From: Bacterioplanes sp965233665 | Lineage (GTDB): Bacteria > Pseudomonadota > Gammaproteobacteria > Pseudomonadales > Oceanobacteraceae | Assembly: GCA_965233665.1 (NCBI GenBank) | Contig: CBDDTG010000028.1 | Location: 1 to 64,000 of the forward strand | DNA length: 64,000 bases | Reading direction: 5' to 3' | In this document: positions 17,035 through 24,555 of the stretch, in pieces | Layout of the letters: each line of letters starts with the position of its first letter | How positions within the stretch are numbered: the stretch's first letter is position 1 | Translations under genes and position numbers: made by a program | The notes under the pieces: generated by a model | Told to the model about the DNA's origin: nothing | Databases searched by the model: none | What the model saw: the letters and a program-made list of their open reading frames with translations, nothing else

Positions 17035-17486
17035 TGCCAAATCGTCAATCAGACTGGCCGGAAGAGTTCGATCTCGACGGCCAGCCCTCTTCGCACCAAC
17101 CAGACTTTGAACTGGAGATCGTTGAGGCAGAAATCAGCCCAGAGCCAGCGCAAGCTGAGCTGTACCTGCCGGAGTCGAACCCAGAGCAGCCGGATGCTTC
17201 ACCGCAACTGCCGCTGTCAGAGGAGATGCAGCCTCCACGCTATGCCGTGACCATCAACGAAGGTCGCGAAGTGGTGTTTCAACACGCCGCTTCATTGCTG
17301 GATTCCCTCGAAGCCCAGGGCGTGGATGTGCACTACCAATGCCGGGAAGGCTACTGTGGTAGCTGTCGAGTACAGTTACAGCAAGGCTCCGTGCACTATC
17401 AGCAAGAGCCGCTGGCGTTCATCGATGAAGATGAAATTCTGCCCTGCTGCTGCATACCCAAAAGCCCACTGAAAATAAAACTCTGA
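17034..17486 (+). CDS. yfaE: YfaE-like 2Fe-2S ferredoxin with acidic N-terminal extension
   Basis: E. coli YfaE maintains the NrdB diiron cofactor and is encoded next to nrdB, as here. The C-terminal 85 residues form a plant-type 2Fe-2S ferredoxin with cysteines in CREGYCGSCRVQL and the fourth in ILPCCC. Unlike the 84-residue E. coli protein, this one has about 65 extra N-terminal residues rich in Glu, Pro, Gln and Ser, likely disordered. ATG 17034 overlaps the nrdB stop (TGATG); a GTG at 17031 is an alternative. No Shine-Dalgarno is seen, so translation probably depends on coupling to nrdB. Confidence 0.88.
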   Translation: MPNRQSDWPEEFDLDGQPSSHQPDFELEIVEAEISPEPAQAELYLPESNPEQPDASPQLPLSEEMQPPRYAVTINEGREVVFQHAASLLDSLEAQGVDVHYQCREGYCGSCRVQLQQGSVHYQQEPLAFIDEDEILPCCCIPKSPLKIKL

Positions 17487-17524
17487 CCTGCGTTAAATCA
17501 ATAGCCAAGTTTGGAACCCGCCGT

Positions 17525-17559
17525 ATGCTGGAGTCATCAACACAAGGAGACTCCAGCAT
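17525..17559 (+). promoter_or_regulatory. 11-bp perfect stem-loop that buries a start codon
   Basis: ATGCTGGAGTC (17525-17535) pairs perfectly with GACTCCAGCAT (17549-17559). The 13-nt loop contains the Shine-Dalgarno AAGGA, and the 3' arm ends in the A and T of the start codon at 17558-17560. As RNA this would hide the start codon while presenting the ribosome-binding site; as DNA it is a palindromic operator candidate. Confidence 0.65.
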
Positions 17560-17839
17560 GGCACTGATTCGCATCACCCCCAATGTGGCAATGGTTCGCA
17601 TGAATGCTCGCGAGCATTTAGAAGAAATCCCCGGTGATTTTTACATCAACCTAGAAGCACTGGTTGAAGCACGCATGCGTCCAGTAAGGGCTGAGCATGA
17701 TGGTGACTTTTGCGCCGATGTCTTGCTGGTGATGGAAAACAAGACCCACGAGTTTGTGTTTCGCAACAGCCCTGCCGGCAATAAAGCCAAGCAAGCACTG
17801 ACCAACTATCTCGACCAGTTGAGCATCAACGCCGACTGA
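17558..17839 (+). CDS. Small conserved-looking protein of unknown function (93 aa)
   Basis: I do not recognise the family. The product is a soluble 93-residue protein without signal peptide or membrane segment, with an N-terminal beta-like stretch (ALIRITPNVAMVRMNA) and a C-terminal amphipathic helix (NKAKQALTNYLDQLSI). The start ATG 17558 has AAGGAG at 17544-17549. An in-frame ATG at 17525 would add 11 residues but is itself part of the hairpin. It follows the nrd operon by 71 bp, in the same direction, and is followed by a hairpin at 17845-17864. Confidence 0.7.
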   Translation: MALIRITPNVAMVRMNAREHLEEIPGDFYINLEALVEARMRPVRAEHDGDFCADVLLVMENKTHEFVFRNSPAGNKAKQALTNYLDQLSINAD

Positions 17840-17844
17840 CTTAA

Positions 17845-17864
17845 AGGGAGCCAACCGGCTCCCT
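17845..17864. terminator. Terminator-like hairpin with weak U-tract
   Basis: AGGGAGCC-aacc-GGCTCCCT is a perfect 8-bp stem 6 bp after the stop of the small gene. Downstream bases GTATAAG are not T-rich, so termination may be weak. Confidence 0.5.
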
Positions 17865-17943
17865 GTATAAGTTCTGCACAACATCTTCTCATCTCTCTGA
17901 CGATGCGCTACCCTCACGGCTTTGCCTTATTGAGGAAAAGAGC

Positions 17944-18417
17944 ATGAGCCTGAACTTACCGGCCCTGGGCCAACCCGCCCCAGACTTCACTACCCAAAAT
18001 CAGCGCGATGAGACCATATCGTTAAGTGATTTTCGCGGTAAAACCGTGGTGCTCTACTTTTACCCCAAAGCCATGACGCCAGGCTGCACCACACAAGCCT
18101 GCGGTATTCGCGACAGCCAACAAGAGTTTGCAGATCGCAATGCCGTGGTATTAGGCATCAGCCCGGATGCGCCAGCGCGATTGCAGAAGTTTATTGATAA
18201 GCAAGAGCTTAACTTCGATCTATTGTCCGACGAAGACCACGCCATTGCCGAACAATACGGCGTCTGGGCGCTGAAGAAGTTTATGGGTAAAGAGTTCATG
18301 GGCGTTCATCGCCTGACCTTTATCATCGACAGCGATGGTCAGCTGGTACACATCATGGAAAAAGTGAAAACCAAAAGCCATCACGATGACGTTTTAGCGG
18401 TGCTCGATTCACTCTGA
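17944..18417 (+). CDS. bcp: Bcp/PrxQ, thioredoxin-dependent thiol peroxidase
   Basis: A 157-residue atypical 2-Cys peroxiredoxin that reduces hydroperoxides. The peroxidatic cysteine lies in YPKAMTPGCTTQACGIRD, with the second cysteine five residues later, the hallmark of the BCP/PrxQ class. GEGG-like ribosome-binding sequence GAGG precedes the ATG. No OxyR gene is adjacent. The last 37 bp overlap the 3' end of the convergent AraC-type regulator gene. Confidence 0.92.
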   Translation: MSLNLPALGQPAPDFTTQNQRDETISLSDFRGKTVVLYFYPKAMTPGCTTQACGIRDSQQEFADRNAVVLGISPDAPARLQKFIDKQELNFDLLSDEDHAIAEQYGVWALKKFMGKEFMGVHRLTFIIDSDGQLVHIMEKVKTKSHHDDVLAVLDSL

Positions 18418-19406
18418 GCCTGCTGCCGCCTCACGGCCAACGGCGCGGCAGCAAACCAACGATGGCAAGCACGAGTAAAGCTACTCGCCGACAGCCCTAA
18501 CCGCGAAGCGATGTCCGTCATGCTGTCTTCCGTTTGCACTAGCCAGTGCTGTGCTCGCTGGCGACGCTCTTGATCCAACAAACTTTGAAAGCTCAGACCT
18601 TGCTCGCCTAAGCGTCGCTGCAATGTGCGCTCGCTCAGAAACAAGTCGCTTGCTAACTGTGCGCGAGTCACTTCCAAACACGGCTGTTGCTGCAACCAGT
18701 GCATGACCTGTTGCTGCAAGTCAGGGGTTTGCAGCGCTTGCAGCTGCTGCTCCAGCATGGATTCATGCATTGCCGCCAGCTCGCTATCTTCCAATGCCAA
18801 AGGCTCATGCAACCAATGCGCCGCAAACACCACCGCATTGCGTGGTTGTGCAAACAGCAGCGGGCATTCGAAGATGCGCTGGTAGTTTTCCAAGTTCTGA
18901 GGCTGAGCATGGGTAAACTCAGCTTGCTTTAACGGAATACGTTGGCAGGCAAGCCAATCTGAAAAGCCGCGCAGCAGCGCGAGTACGGCATCCACTTGGT
19001 GGCGGCTAAAGTTCTCAGCCTGAGGCTCATAGCAAATCGCCGCCCACTCGCCCTCATGCTCGATGCGAAACTGGCCGCCATCACTCAAAATGCGGGTATA
19101 ACGAATGGTTTTATCAAAGGCCTCCCCTAGGTTGCGCGCATGTAATAGCACCAGGGCAAACAGTTGAAAATGAGCCGGCTTTACCCACTCTCCCATGATT
19201 AAGCCAAAATCCGTGGTGGCAGCCAACGACTCTGCTGCACGCCAGATCGCCAGCGTTTGCTCCAGGCTCAAGCGCTGGCCATCACGCACGCTCGCCCACG
19301 ACACACCTGCAGTTTGCAACACCTGTGAGCGCTCTGCGCCCTGCTGCTCAGCCGCCGCCAACAATGCTTTAATCCATAAAACCGATACCGTTTTGTGTTC
19401 TTGCAT
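18381..19406 (-). CDS. AraC-family regulator with Arabinose_bd-type N-terminal domain
   Basis: A 341-residue regulator. Residues 15-200 resemble the Arabinose_bd domain found in OruR/ArgR-type and virulence AraC regulators (for example the segment GLIMGEWVKPAHFQLFALVL). The C-terminal 100 residues hold the two helix-turn-helix motifs (LASDLFLSERTLQRRLGEQG and IASRLGLSASSFTRACHRWF). The ligand is unknown. Its 3' end overlaps bcp by 37 bp on the opposite strand, so the two genes may interfere when transcribed together. It is divergent from the DUF962 gene. Confidence 0.85.
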   Translation of the reverse strand: MQEHKTVSVLWIKALLAAAEQQGAERSQVLQTAGVSWASVRDGQRLSLEQTLAIWRAAESLAATTDFGLIMGEWVKPAHFQLFALVLLHARNLGEAFDKTIRYTRILSDGGQFRIEHEGEWAAICYEPQAENFSRHQVDAVLALLRGFSDWLACQRIPLKQAEFTHAQPQNLENYQRIFECPLLFAQPRNAVVFAAHWLHEPLALEDSELAAMHESMLEQQLQALQTPDLQQQVMHWLQQQPCLEVTRAQLASDLFLSERTLQRRLGEQGLSFQSLLDQERRQRAQHWLVQTEDSMTDIASRLGLSASSFTRACHRWFAAAPLAVRRQQAQSESSTAKTSS

Positions 19407-19519
19407 GGTGTATTTTGACCGTCAAAGGCAAGGTAATTGGCCTTAGCAGGCAAGATCCTCTTGGTGGTTTTTCTTATGATGATGTGATCACAAATAGCAT
19501 AACAACAACGAGGTGAGGT

Positions 19520-19999
19520 ATGAGTAAAAAAACTGCCGATCAATGGTTTGCCGAATATGGCGCCAGCCACCAAAACCCCGTGAACAAATTGATTCACTGG
19601 ATTTGTGTACCACTGATTTTTGTCGTCATCATGGGCTTACTGTGGGAAATACCGGTTCCTGCAGCCATGGCAACCGTACCCTACTTAAACTGGGCTACCT
19701 TGTCGGCCATCATTGTGGTGGGGTTTTATTTGAACATGTCACCTAGCCTGGCGATTGGCCTCAGCGCCTTCACGTTGGCAACCTACGTATTGCTGGCTTG
19801 GTATGAGCAGCAAAGCGGCTGGCCAAGTCTGTGGTTGGTGTGTCTGGTTGGCTTTGTTGTGTTGTGGTTTTTTCAGTTTATTGGCCACTACATCGAAGGA
19901 AAAAAACCCTCGTTCTTCAAAGACATTCAGTTTCTGCTAATTGGGCCTGCATGGCTGATGGGCTTTATCTATCGCCTCTTGGGCATTCCTTATTCCTGA
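19520..19999 (+). CDS. Mpo1-like (DUF962) integral membrane protein
   Basis: A 159-residue membrane protein with about four hydrophobic helices. The N-terminal WFAEYGASHQNPVNKLIHWICVPL and the later FQFIGHYIEGKKPSFFKD, with conserved histidines, are the DUF962/YGL010w signature. The yeast member Mpo1 is an iron-dependent dioxygenase acting on 2-hydroxy fatty acids; a lipid-oxidation role here is inference. GAGGT-containing ribosome-binding site just before ATG. Confidence 0.85.
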   Translation: MSKKTADQWFAEYGASHQNPVNKLIHWICVPLIFVVIMGLLWEIPVPAAMATVPYLNWATLSAIIVVGFYLNMSPSLAIGLSAFTLATYVLLAWYEQQSGWPSLWLVCLVGFVVLWFFQFIGHYIEGKKPSFFKDIQFLLIGPAWLMGFIYRLLGIPYS

Positions 20000-20004
20000 T
20001 CAAT

Positions 20005-20038
20005 AGCAGCCCTGATGATCGTCATCGGGGCCGCTGCT
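20005..20038 (+). repeat. Long intercistronic hairpin without U-tract
   Basis: AGCAGC (20005-20010) pairs with GCTGCT (20033-20038), and CCTGATGA (20011-20018) with TCATCGGG (20022-20029, one G-T pair) around a TCG loop, leaving a 3-nt bulge. It lies 5 bp after the DUF962 stop and is followed by no T-run. It may stabilise the upstream message or attenuate weakly. Confidence 0.45.
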
Positions 20039-20129
20039 GCCAAGCCGGTGCTATGCCTGTCCGGATTGGCACTGGCAGCCACGGGAGAGCTTGATAGGGT
20101 GACCTTGAAACTTCACTGTGGAGAAAACC

Positions 20130-20504
20130 ATGACAATTGCTTTTTGGTGCGTGCTCGTCGCTGCGCTACTGCCTTACATTTTCACCGTGACCGCCAAGCT
20201 CGGCGGCCGCCGCTACGATAACCATGCCCCGCGCTTATTTCTAGAGCAGCAAACCGGCCTACAGCAAAGAGCCCACTGGACACAACTCAACAGTTTCGAA
20301 GCCTTTCCGCCTTTTGCAGCCGGCGTCATCATTGCTCATCTGGCAGGAGCTGATCAGAGTCAAATCAATCTCCTGGCTTGTATATTCTTGTTCACGCGAG
20401 TTGCATACGGAATAGCTTACTTAACAGATCACGCTACGATCAGAAGCTTAATATGGATGGCCGGCCTCGGGACAATCATCGGTTTGTTTCTTATCTCTGC
20501 CTAA
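20130..20504 (+). CDS. MAPEG-family membrane protein
   Basis: A 124-residue protein with four hydrophobic segments. The motif GGRRYDNHAPR followed by LNSFEAFPPFAAGVI is typical of the MAPEG superfamily (membrane-associated eicosanoid/glutathione metabolism proteins); bacterial members of this size are of unknown function. ATG 20130 is chosen because GGAG lies 8 nt upstream; an in-frame GTG at 20118 overlaps that ribosome-binding site. The gene converges with a small exported protein gene 13 bp away. Confidence 0.8.
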   Translation: MTIAFWCVLVAALLPYIFTVTAKLGGRRYDNHAPRLFLEQQTGLQQRAHWTQLNSFEAFPPFAAGVIIAHLAGADQSQINLLACIFLFTRVAYGIAYLTDHATIRSLIWMAGLGTIIGLFLISA

Positions 20505-20517
20505 ACCACCCTAGGCC

Positions 20518-20760
20518 CTACACATACAACACCGGAGGCCGATTCTTGTAGCAACTGTGCGAACTGCAATGAATGCTAATGCTGCGTTCTTTATCACGGG
20601 TGTGGATGATGTAGAGATCGGTAAAATCATGGGTACGATCGAATAAACTAGCGTCCTGCACAGTCTGCGCCAAATCGTACGAGGTCAATCTCTCTGCGGG
20701 AGCATTCCATGCCGGTAATGTCGCTAGCAACCACGCCAGCCCATAAACAGCTTTAACCAT
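20518..20760 (-). CDS. Small exported protein of unknown function (80 aa)
   Basis: I do not recognise this protein. From ATG 20760, supported by GGAGG seven bases upstream, it encodes 80 residues with a Sec-type signal peptide (MVKAVYGLAWLLATLPAWNA) and a mature domain of about 58 residues holding two cysteines near the C-terminus (IHCSSHSCYKN), which could form a disulphide in the periplasm. It lies just downstream of the terminator for the flagellar/chemotaxis cluster and needs its own promoter. Confidence 0.6.
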   Translation of the reverse strand: MVKAVYGLAWLLATLPAWNAPAERLTSYDLAQTVQDASLFDRTHDFTDLYIIHTRDKERSISIHCSSHSCYKNRPPVLYV

Positions 20761-20796
20761 CGCTGCGCCTCCGGTCATTCAGGAAAGCCCATAAAA

Positions 20797-20832
20797 AAGG
20801 GCCCTGACCTCAGTGTAGAGTTCAGGACCCTT
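20797..20832 (-). terminator. Terminator of the flagellar/chemotaxis supercluster
   Basis: AAGGG-c-CCTGA (20797-20807) pairs with TCAGG-a-CCCTT (20822-20832), and six A residues on the plus strand just before it read as a T-run on the minus strand. It stands about 140 nt after the last minus-strand gene of the cluster. Confidence 0.65.
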
Positions 20833-20972
20833 ATTGTAGGAACGTTTGGTTATAATCAGCACAATGAATCAGAAGTTCGCATATTTTCAGAGCGAATGAA
20901 GAGCGCTAGGGCCTGTTAATACTAGAGACACACCGAGAAGTTAAATAGAGTGAAAGCTGCTGTCTCAAGCCA

Positions 20973-21350
20973 CTAGTGAGGGCGTCGTAACGACACTAAC
21001 AACTCAGCCTCACCTCGTGCCATGCCACAGTTTTCGACCAACTCGGCGGCAGACGCCCCCATGCCCGCCAGACGCGATGCATGGTGATAAACTTTGTCTT
21101 CGGCTTTTGGAGCTAGCGCAGACTTCTGCACTCGCTGCAGACGCCCCTCCATCTCTTTGACACGGCGCCCAACACCAATGGCACTGCGACTGATGGCTTG
21201 ATGATTGCCCTCGATCGCCGCCATACGCCCATCCAGCGCCTGATAGTCTCGCTGCTGCTGCCGATGGACAGCCCATAGCACCAGTGCGACCACAACCAGT
21301 AATACGATGTTTCCTGTTAACAACCAATGCAACAGCGACCAAGACGCCAT
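20973..21350 (-). CDS. DUF2802 protein of the chemotaxis/flagellar cluster
   Basis: A 125-residue protein with one N-terminal membrane segment (LLTGNIVLLVVVALVLWAV), a coiled-coil stretch, and a C-terminal DUF2802 domain with ASRLAGMGASAAELVENCGMARGEAELLVSL, which resembles a small helix-turn-helix fold. DUF2802 genes are regularly found after cheW at the end of Pseudomonas-type fli/che clusters, as here; their role is unknown. ATG 21350 is chosen over a longer frame to 21392 because the upstream residues are not family-like and would overlap cheW. Confidence 0.8.
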   Translation of the reverse strand: MASWSLLHWLLTGNIVLLVVVALVLWAVHRQQQRDYQALDGRMAAIEGNHQAISRSAIGVGRRVKEMEGRLQRVQKSALAPKAEDKVYHHASRLAGMGASAAELVENCGMARGEAELLVSLRRPH

Positions 21351-21360
21351 GTGAAACCTC

Positions 21361-21843
21361 CTACAAGCTCTGCAGTTCGTTCCACTCCTCATCCGACATC
21401 ATTTTTTCCAGTTCAACCAAGATCAGCAGCTCGTCATTTTTATGACAAACCCCCTGGATAAACTTGGCACTTTCATCATTGCCGACGTTCGGAGTGGTTT
21501 CTATTTCCGACTGGCGCAGATACACCACCTCTGCCACCGCATCTACGAGCATGCCCACCACCTGATTTTCCGCCTCAATAATCACGATGCGGGTTTGATC
21601 AGTTGTCTCAGCCGAAGGTAAGCCAAAGCGCAATCGAGTATCAATTACAGTCACGACGTTGCCACGTAGATTGATGATCCCCAACACATACGGCGGTGCC
21701 CCAGGCACTGGAGCAATTTCCGTATAGCGCAACACCTCTTGAACCTGCATCACGTTAATGCCGTACGTCTCATTCTCGAGACGGAAGGTCACCCACTGCA
21801 GGACCGGATCTTCTCCGGCTTTATTTCCGGCTATTGCAGACAT
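21361..21843 (-). CDS. cheW: CheW, chemotaxis coupling protein (primary system)
   Basis: CheW links receptors to CheA in the polar chemoreceptor array. The 160-residue single-domain protein has LQWVTFRLENETYGI, VLGIINLRGNVVTVID and the central DAVAEVVYL strand of the family. GAGG precedes the ATG by seven bases. It follows the parP-like gene by 135 bp, in the order seen in Pseudomonas (parC-parP-cheW). Confidence 0.93.
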   Translation of the reverse strand: MSAIAGNKAGEDPVLQWVTFRLENETYGINVMQVQEVLRYTEIAPVPGAPPYVLGIINLRGNVVTVIDTRLRFGLPSAETTDQTRIVIIEAENQVVGMLVDAVAEVVYLRQSEIETTPNVGNDESAKFIQGVCHKNDELLILVELEKMMSDEEWNELQSL

Positions 21844-21978
21844 ATTACATCCTCGCTATGAAAGGCCATTGCTTAGCCGTCAAACGACCCGGCAACCTCT
21901 CATTACTATAGAAGAGAGCACAAAGTGTACCAGTTGAATTACGCGTTTGTGCCGTGAACAAAGAGCAGCCCGAAGCCC

Positions 21979-22707
21979 TTACTGCGCCTGATATCGCTGC
22001 TCCTCAAGCATAGATAACAAACCCGGCACGTCGAGCAAAGCACACATTTCAGAAATGACGGTACCGGCAAGCCACTGACGCTTTCCTTTCTCACCACGCC
22101 ATTTAATTGACGACTTCTGCAGAGTGATGGTGTCGCATATTTCCTGACAAGCCAGAGCCCAAGGCGTACGGTCGAGCTGAATGGCGTAGTCAAAACCATC
22201 ACGAGCCAGCTTGATGTGCCGTTCTGGCATGATTAGATCTGCGCTATCCACAATGCTGAGGCGATTATCATCCGATTGCCATACACCCAAGGCCCAACTG
22301 ACTTGCCCAAATAGCGGCGTAATCTCCGTATCCATACGATGAACGCCGCCCAACAAGGGCAGCGGAATGGCCAGTTTGAGCCCTGATACTTTAAAAATTA
22401 AGCATTCAACTCCCTGGCTCGTATTCCAGTTCAAGTCTGTTACCGCGGCGCCCCCCTCTCCAGCCGAAGATTGCAGTTCGCTTGGCTCAGCAACCTTTTC
22501 CACATCTGGCTCTAGCTCAGGAGGTGCCTCGACTACTGTGGGCGCAACTGGTGCCTCAGGTGTAAGCGTATCAGCTTTAGGAGAAGGCTCCATTGACGGG
22601 GCAACGGGTTTGACTTCCGTTGCCGTAATTAACAATTGGTCCAGATAATCTTGCAGCACCCCATCAACCTGATTGGCAGTGCGTGCTTTGCGAATGGACT
22701 CAGCCAT
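21979..22707 (-). CDS. parP: ParP-like protein with CheW-type domain
   Basis: A 242-residue protein with a short N-terminal helix, a Pro/Ala/Glu-rich linker (about 45-100) and a C-terminal CheW-like domain beginning ECLIFKVSGLKLAIPLPLL. In Vibrio, ParP connects ParC to CheA and the array so that arrays form at the cell pole; the position next to the ParA-like gene supports the same role. ATG 22707 has GGGAG six bases upstream and overlaps the preceding small gene by 8 bp. Confidence 0.82.
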   Translation of the reverse strand: MAESIRKARTANQVDGVLQDYLDQLLITATEVKPVAPSMEPSPKADTLTPEAPVAPTVVEAPPELEPDVEKVAEPSELQSSAGEGGAAVTDLNWNTSQGVECLIFKVSGLKLAIPLPLLGGVHRMDTEITPLFGQVSWALGVWQSDDNRLSIVDSADLIMPERHIKLARDGFDYAIQLDRTPWALACQEICDTITLQKSSIKWRGEKGKRQWLAGTVISEMCALLDVPGLLSMLEEQRYQAQ

Positions 22708-23020
22708 GCCAATCTCCCATAGCCGAGGTCGCACGACGGAGCTGGCTGTTCAAATAACGCTGACAATAAACCAACATGGCCATCCGCAAACGCGAGGAAG
22801 ACAGCGTTGCCAACAATGCCAGCATATTCAGCGCCATCGCATAGTTGGCACTAGCCGATTGCTGTTCCGCTGGCCGTGAGAGTTGCAATCGCTTTCCTGG
22901 CAAAATACTGTCTTGAGCAATAACCGGTTCAGCAAAGGGGGCGACCGCTTTTTCTAACCGGCTGTCCCAATCCGTTACACCCAACAGGCTGTCAAAATAA
23001 TCGCTTAAAGGATGAGTCAT
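22700..23020 (-). CDS. Unrecognised small protein between parC and parP
   Basis: A 106-residue protein of no family I recognise. Its ATG overlaps the parC stop (ATGA) and its end overlaps the parP start by 8 bp, so it is embedded in the operon by translational coupling on both sides and is very likely real. No signal or membrane segment is certain; residues 60-90 are helical and hydrophobic (NYAMALNMLALLATL), then a basic region (SSRLRMAMLVYCQRYLNSQLRR). Position suggests a part in polar array placement, but that is inference. Confidence 0.68.
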   Translation of the reverse strand: MTHPLSDYFDSLLGVTDWDSRLEKAVAPFAEPVIAQDSILPGKRLQLSRPAEQQSASANYAMALNMLALLATLSSSRLRMAMLVYCQRYLNSQLRRATSAMGDWHG

Positions 23021-23799
23021 GAGGAACTGTCCTCCTGACTTTCTAAACCTCTTAATAAATGGCGATAAGCCCTGACACCACGGCTGTCAGGATCCATTTG
23101 ATGGGGGAAGACGCCTTCGTGGCTAGCATCGCGTAAGCGTGTGTCTACTGGGATCGACTCTTCCCATAAAGACTCACGATACTCACGCCGCATTTCTCGC
23201 AACGTCGTCACCGAGGCCAGTGTCCGTCGATCGAACAGTGTCGGCACAATAGTGTAAGGCAGGCTGCGGTTCTGCGAACGCATGACCATTTTTAAAGTAT
23301 GAATCATGCGCTCCAACCCCTTCATGGCCAGATGTTCCGTTTGCGTTGGAATCACCAAGCGCTGACAAGCGGCCAGCGCGTTAACCAACAACACACCGAG
23401 GATGGGAGGCGTATCCAACAGCACATGATCATATTCGTCCCACAACTGAGCCAAGCTTCTCGCCAACACCAAGCCCATGCCATCCTGGCCACTGACTTGG
23501 CGCTCAAGCGTCGCCAAAGAAGTGGTGGCCGGCAGCACATCAATATGCTGATGCGAGGTTGGCTTTAACACCGATTGAATAAAGGCTTTATCTTTGTAGC
23601 GCTGTTCAAAAAATAAGTGATAAAGACTGCGCTCTAAACTGTCTGGATCTTGTTTGAAATAACTGGTGAGCGAGCCATGCGGATCTAAGTCGACCAACAG
23701 AACGCGCTCCCCTTTTTCAGCCAGCAGACCACCCAGTGTGACCACACTGGTAGTTTTTCCAACGCCGCCTTTTTGATTAGCTATTGACCAGATACGCAC
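23017..23799 (-). CDS. parC: ParC-like ParA-family ATPase for polar chemotaxis array placement
   Basis: A 260-residue ParA/MinD-type ATPase with the deviant Walker A ANQKGGVGKTTS, Walker A' VDLDPHGSLTSYF and Walker B LLDTPPILG. In Vibrio and Pseudomonas the homologue recruits the chemotaxis array to the pole. GTG 23799 is chosen: GAGGA lies 7 nt upstream and homologues begin M-R-x-W-x-x-ANQKGGVGK; a longer frame to 23832 is not supported. Its stop overlaps the unknown small gene. Confidence 0.9.
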   Translation of the reverse strand: MRIWSIANQKGGVGKTTSVVTLGGLLAEKGERVLLVDLDPHGSLTSYFKQDPDSLERSLYHLFFEQRYKDKAFIQSVLKPTSHQHIDVLPATTSLATLERQVSGQDGMGLVLARSLAQLWDEYDHVLLDTPPILGVLLVNALAACQRLVIPTQTEHLAMKGLERMIHTLKMVMRSQNRSLPYTIVPTLFDRRTLASVTTLREMRREYRESLWEESIPVDTRLRDASHEGVFPHQMDPDSRGVRAYRHLLRGLESQEDSSS

Positions 23800-23862
23800 C
23801 TGAAAGTCCTCGACCACACACATTTCTTGCAATGACTATGTTAAAGCAAGAATCGTGTCAGT

Positions 23863-24555
23863 TTATTGTTGCTGCCGCGGCCTCGACCAAGGGACTGACT
23901 GATCATCCTGAGTCATGAATATCACCACACGTCGATTTTGCCGCCGAGCATCTTCAGTATTGGACGACTCTGCTGGATGATAGTGAGATAACCCCATGGC
24001 CGCCATTCGCTGCGGCGCAACACCATACAGGGTTAAGTTTTGCACTACTGCAGCGGCTCTCAGCGCAGAAATCTCCCAGTTAGTCGCGTCGCCTCGCACC
24101 GGTGTATCGTCAGCGTGGCCTTGCACATTGATAGGAAAAGGCCAGGGACGCAACTCCTCTGCAATGCTCTGTAATAGCGGCAGTGCTTCGTCCTTAATAC
24201 GAGTTCTGCCCGGCTCGAATAACAAATCTGCATTGAGCGAAACCGTCAACCAGTCTTGTTCGCCCTCCACCACTATATCGTCCGTATCACGAATTAATTG
24301 AGTCACCTGGCGAATATCTGCCACCAGCGGCAACAGTCCGTTGCCTTCTTTCAATGGCGAGGTGGTTATTGGAGGTGGAGGAGGCTGGTGTGCAGAAAAC
24401 AAATATTCTATTTGTTGGCGAATGGCATCGCCTTCTTCGTTGTCGACCAACTCCACTGCATACATCATGATAAAAAATGCACACAGCAGCGTCATATAAT
24501 CGGCATAAGACACCAGCCAGCGATGCTGTTGGCCGTTTTTTCCTGAGCGGCTCAC
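23863..24555 (-). CDS. motD: MotD, MotB-family stator protein
   Basis: A 230-residue stator subunit anchored to peptidoglycan. The N-terminus has RWLVSYADYMTLLCAFFIMMYA, containing the proton-binding aspartate, followed by a proline-rich plug/linker and an OmpA-like domain (NVQGHADDTPVRG, NWEISALRAAAV). GTG 24555 overlaps the motC stop and has GGGA upstream; a frame running up to 24657 inside motC is not a real extension. With MotC it forms the second, MotAB-like stator known from Pseudomonas. Confidence 0.92.
   Translation of the reverse strand: MSRSGKNGQQHRWLVSYADYMTLLCAFFIMMYAVELVDNEEGDAIRQQIEYLFSAHQPPPPPITTSPLKEGNGLLPLVADIRQVTQLIRDTDDIVVEGEQDWLTVSLNADLLFEPGRTRIKDEALPLLQSIAEELRPWPFPINVQGHADDTPVRGDATNWEISALRAAAVVQNLTLYGVAPQRMAAMGLSHYHPAESSNTEDARRQNRRVVIFMTQDDQSVPWSRPRQQQ

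Noticed and set aside
16171..17040. 289-codon minus-strand ORF opposite nrdB.
   Set aside because: nrdB is certain by end-to-end similarity to E. coli NrdB; the antisense frame is a by-product of its codon use and has no recognisable domain.
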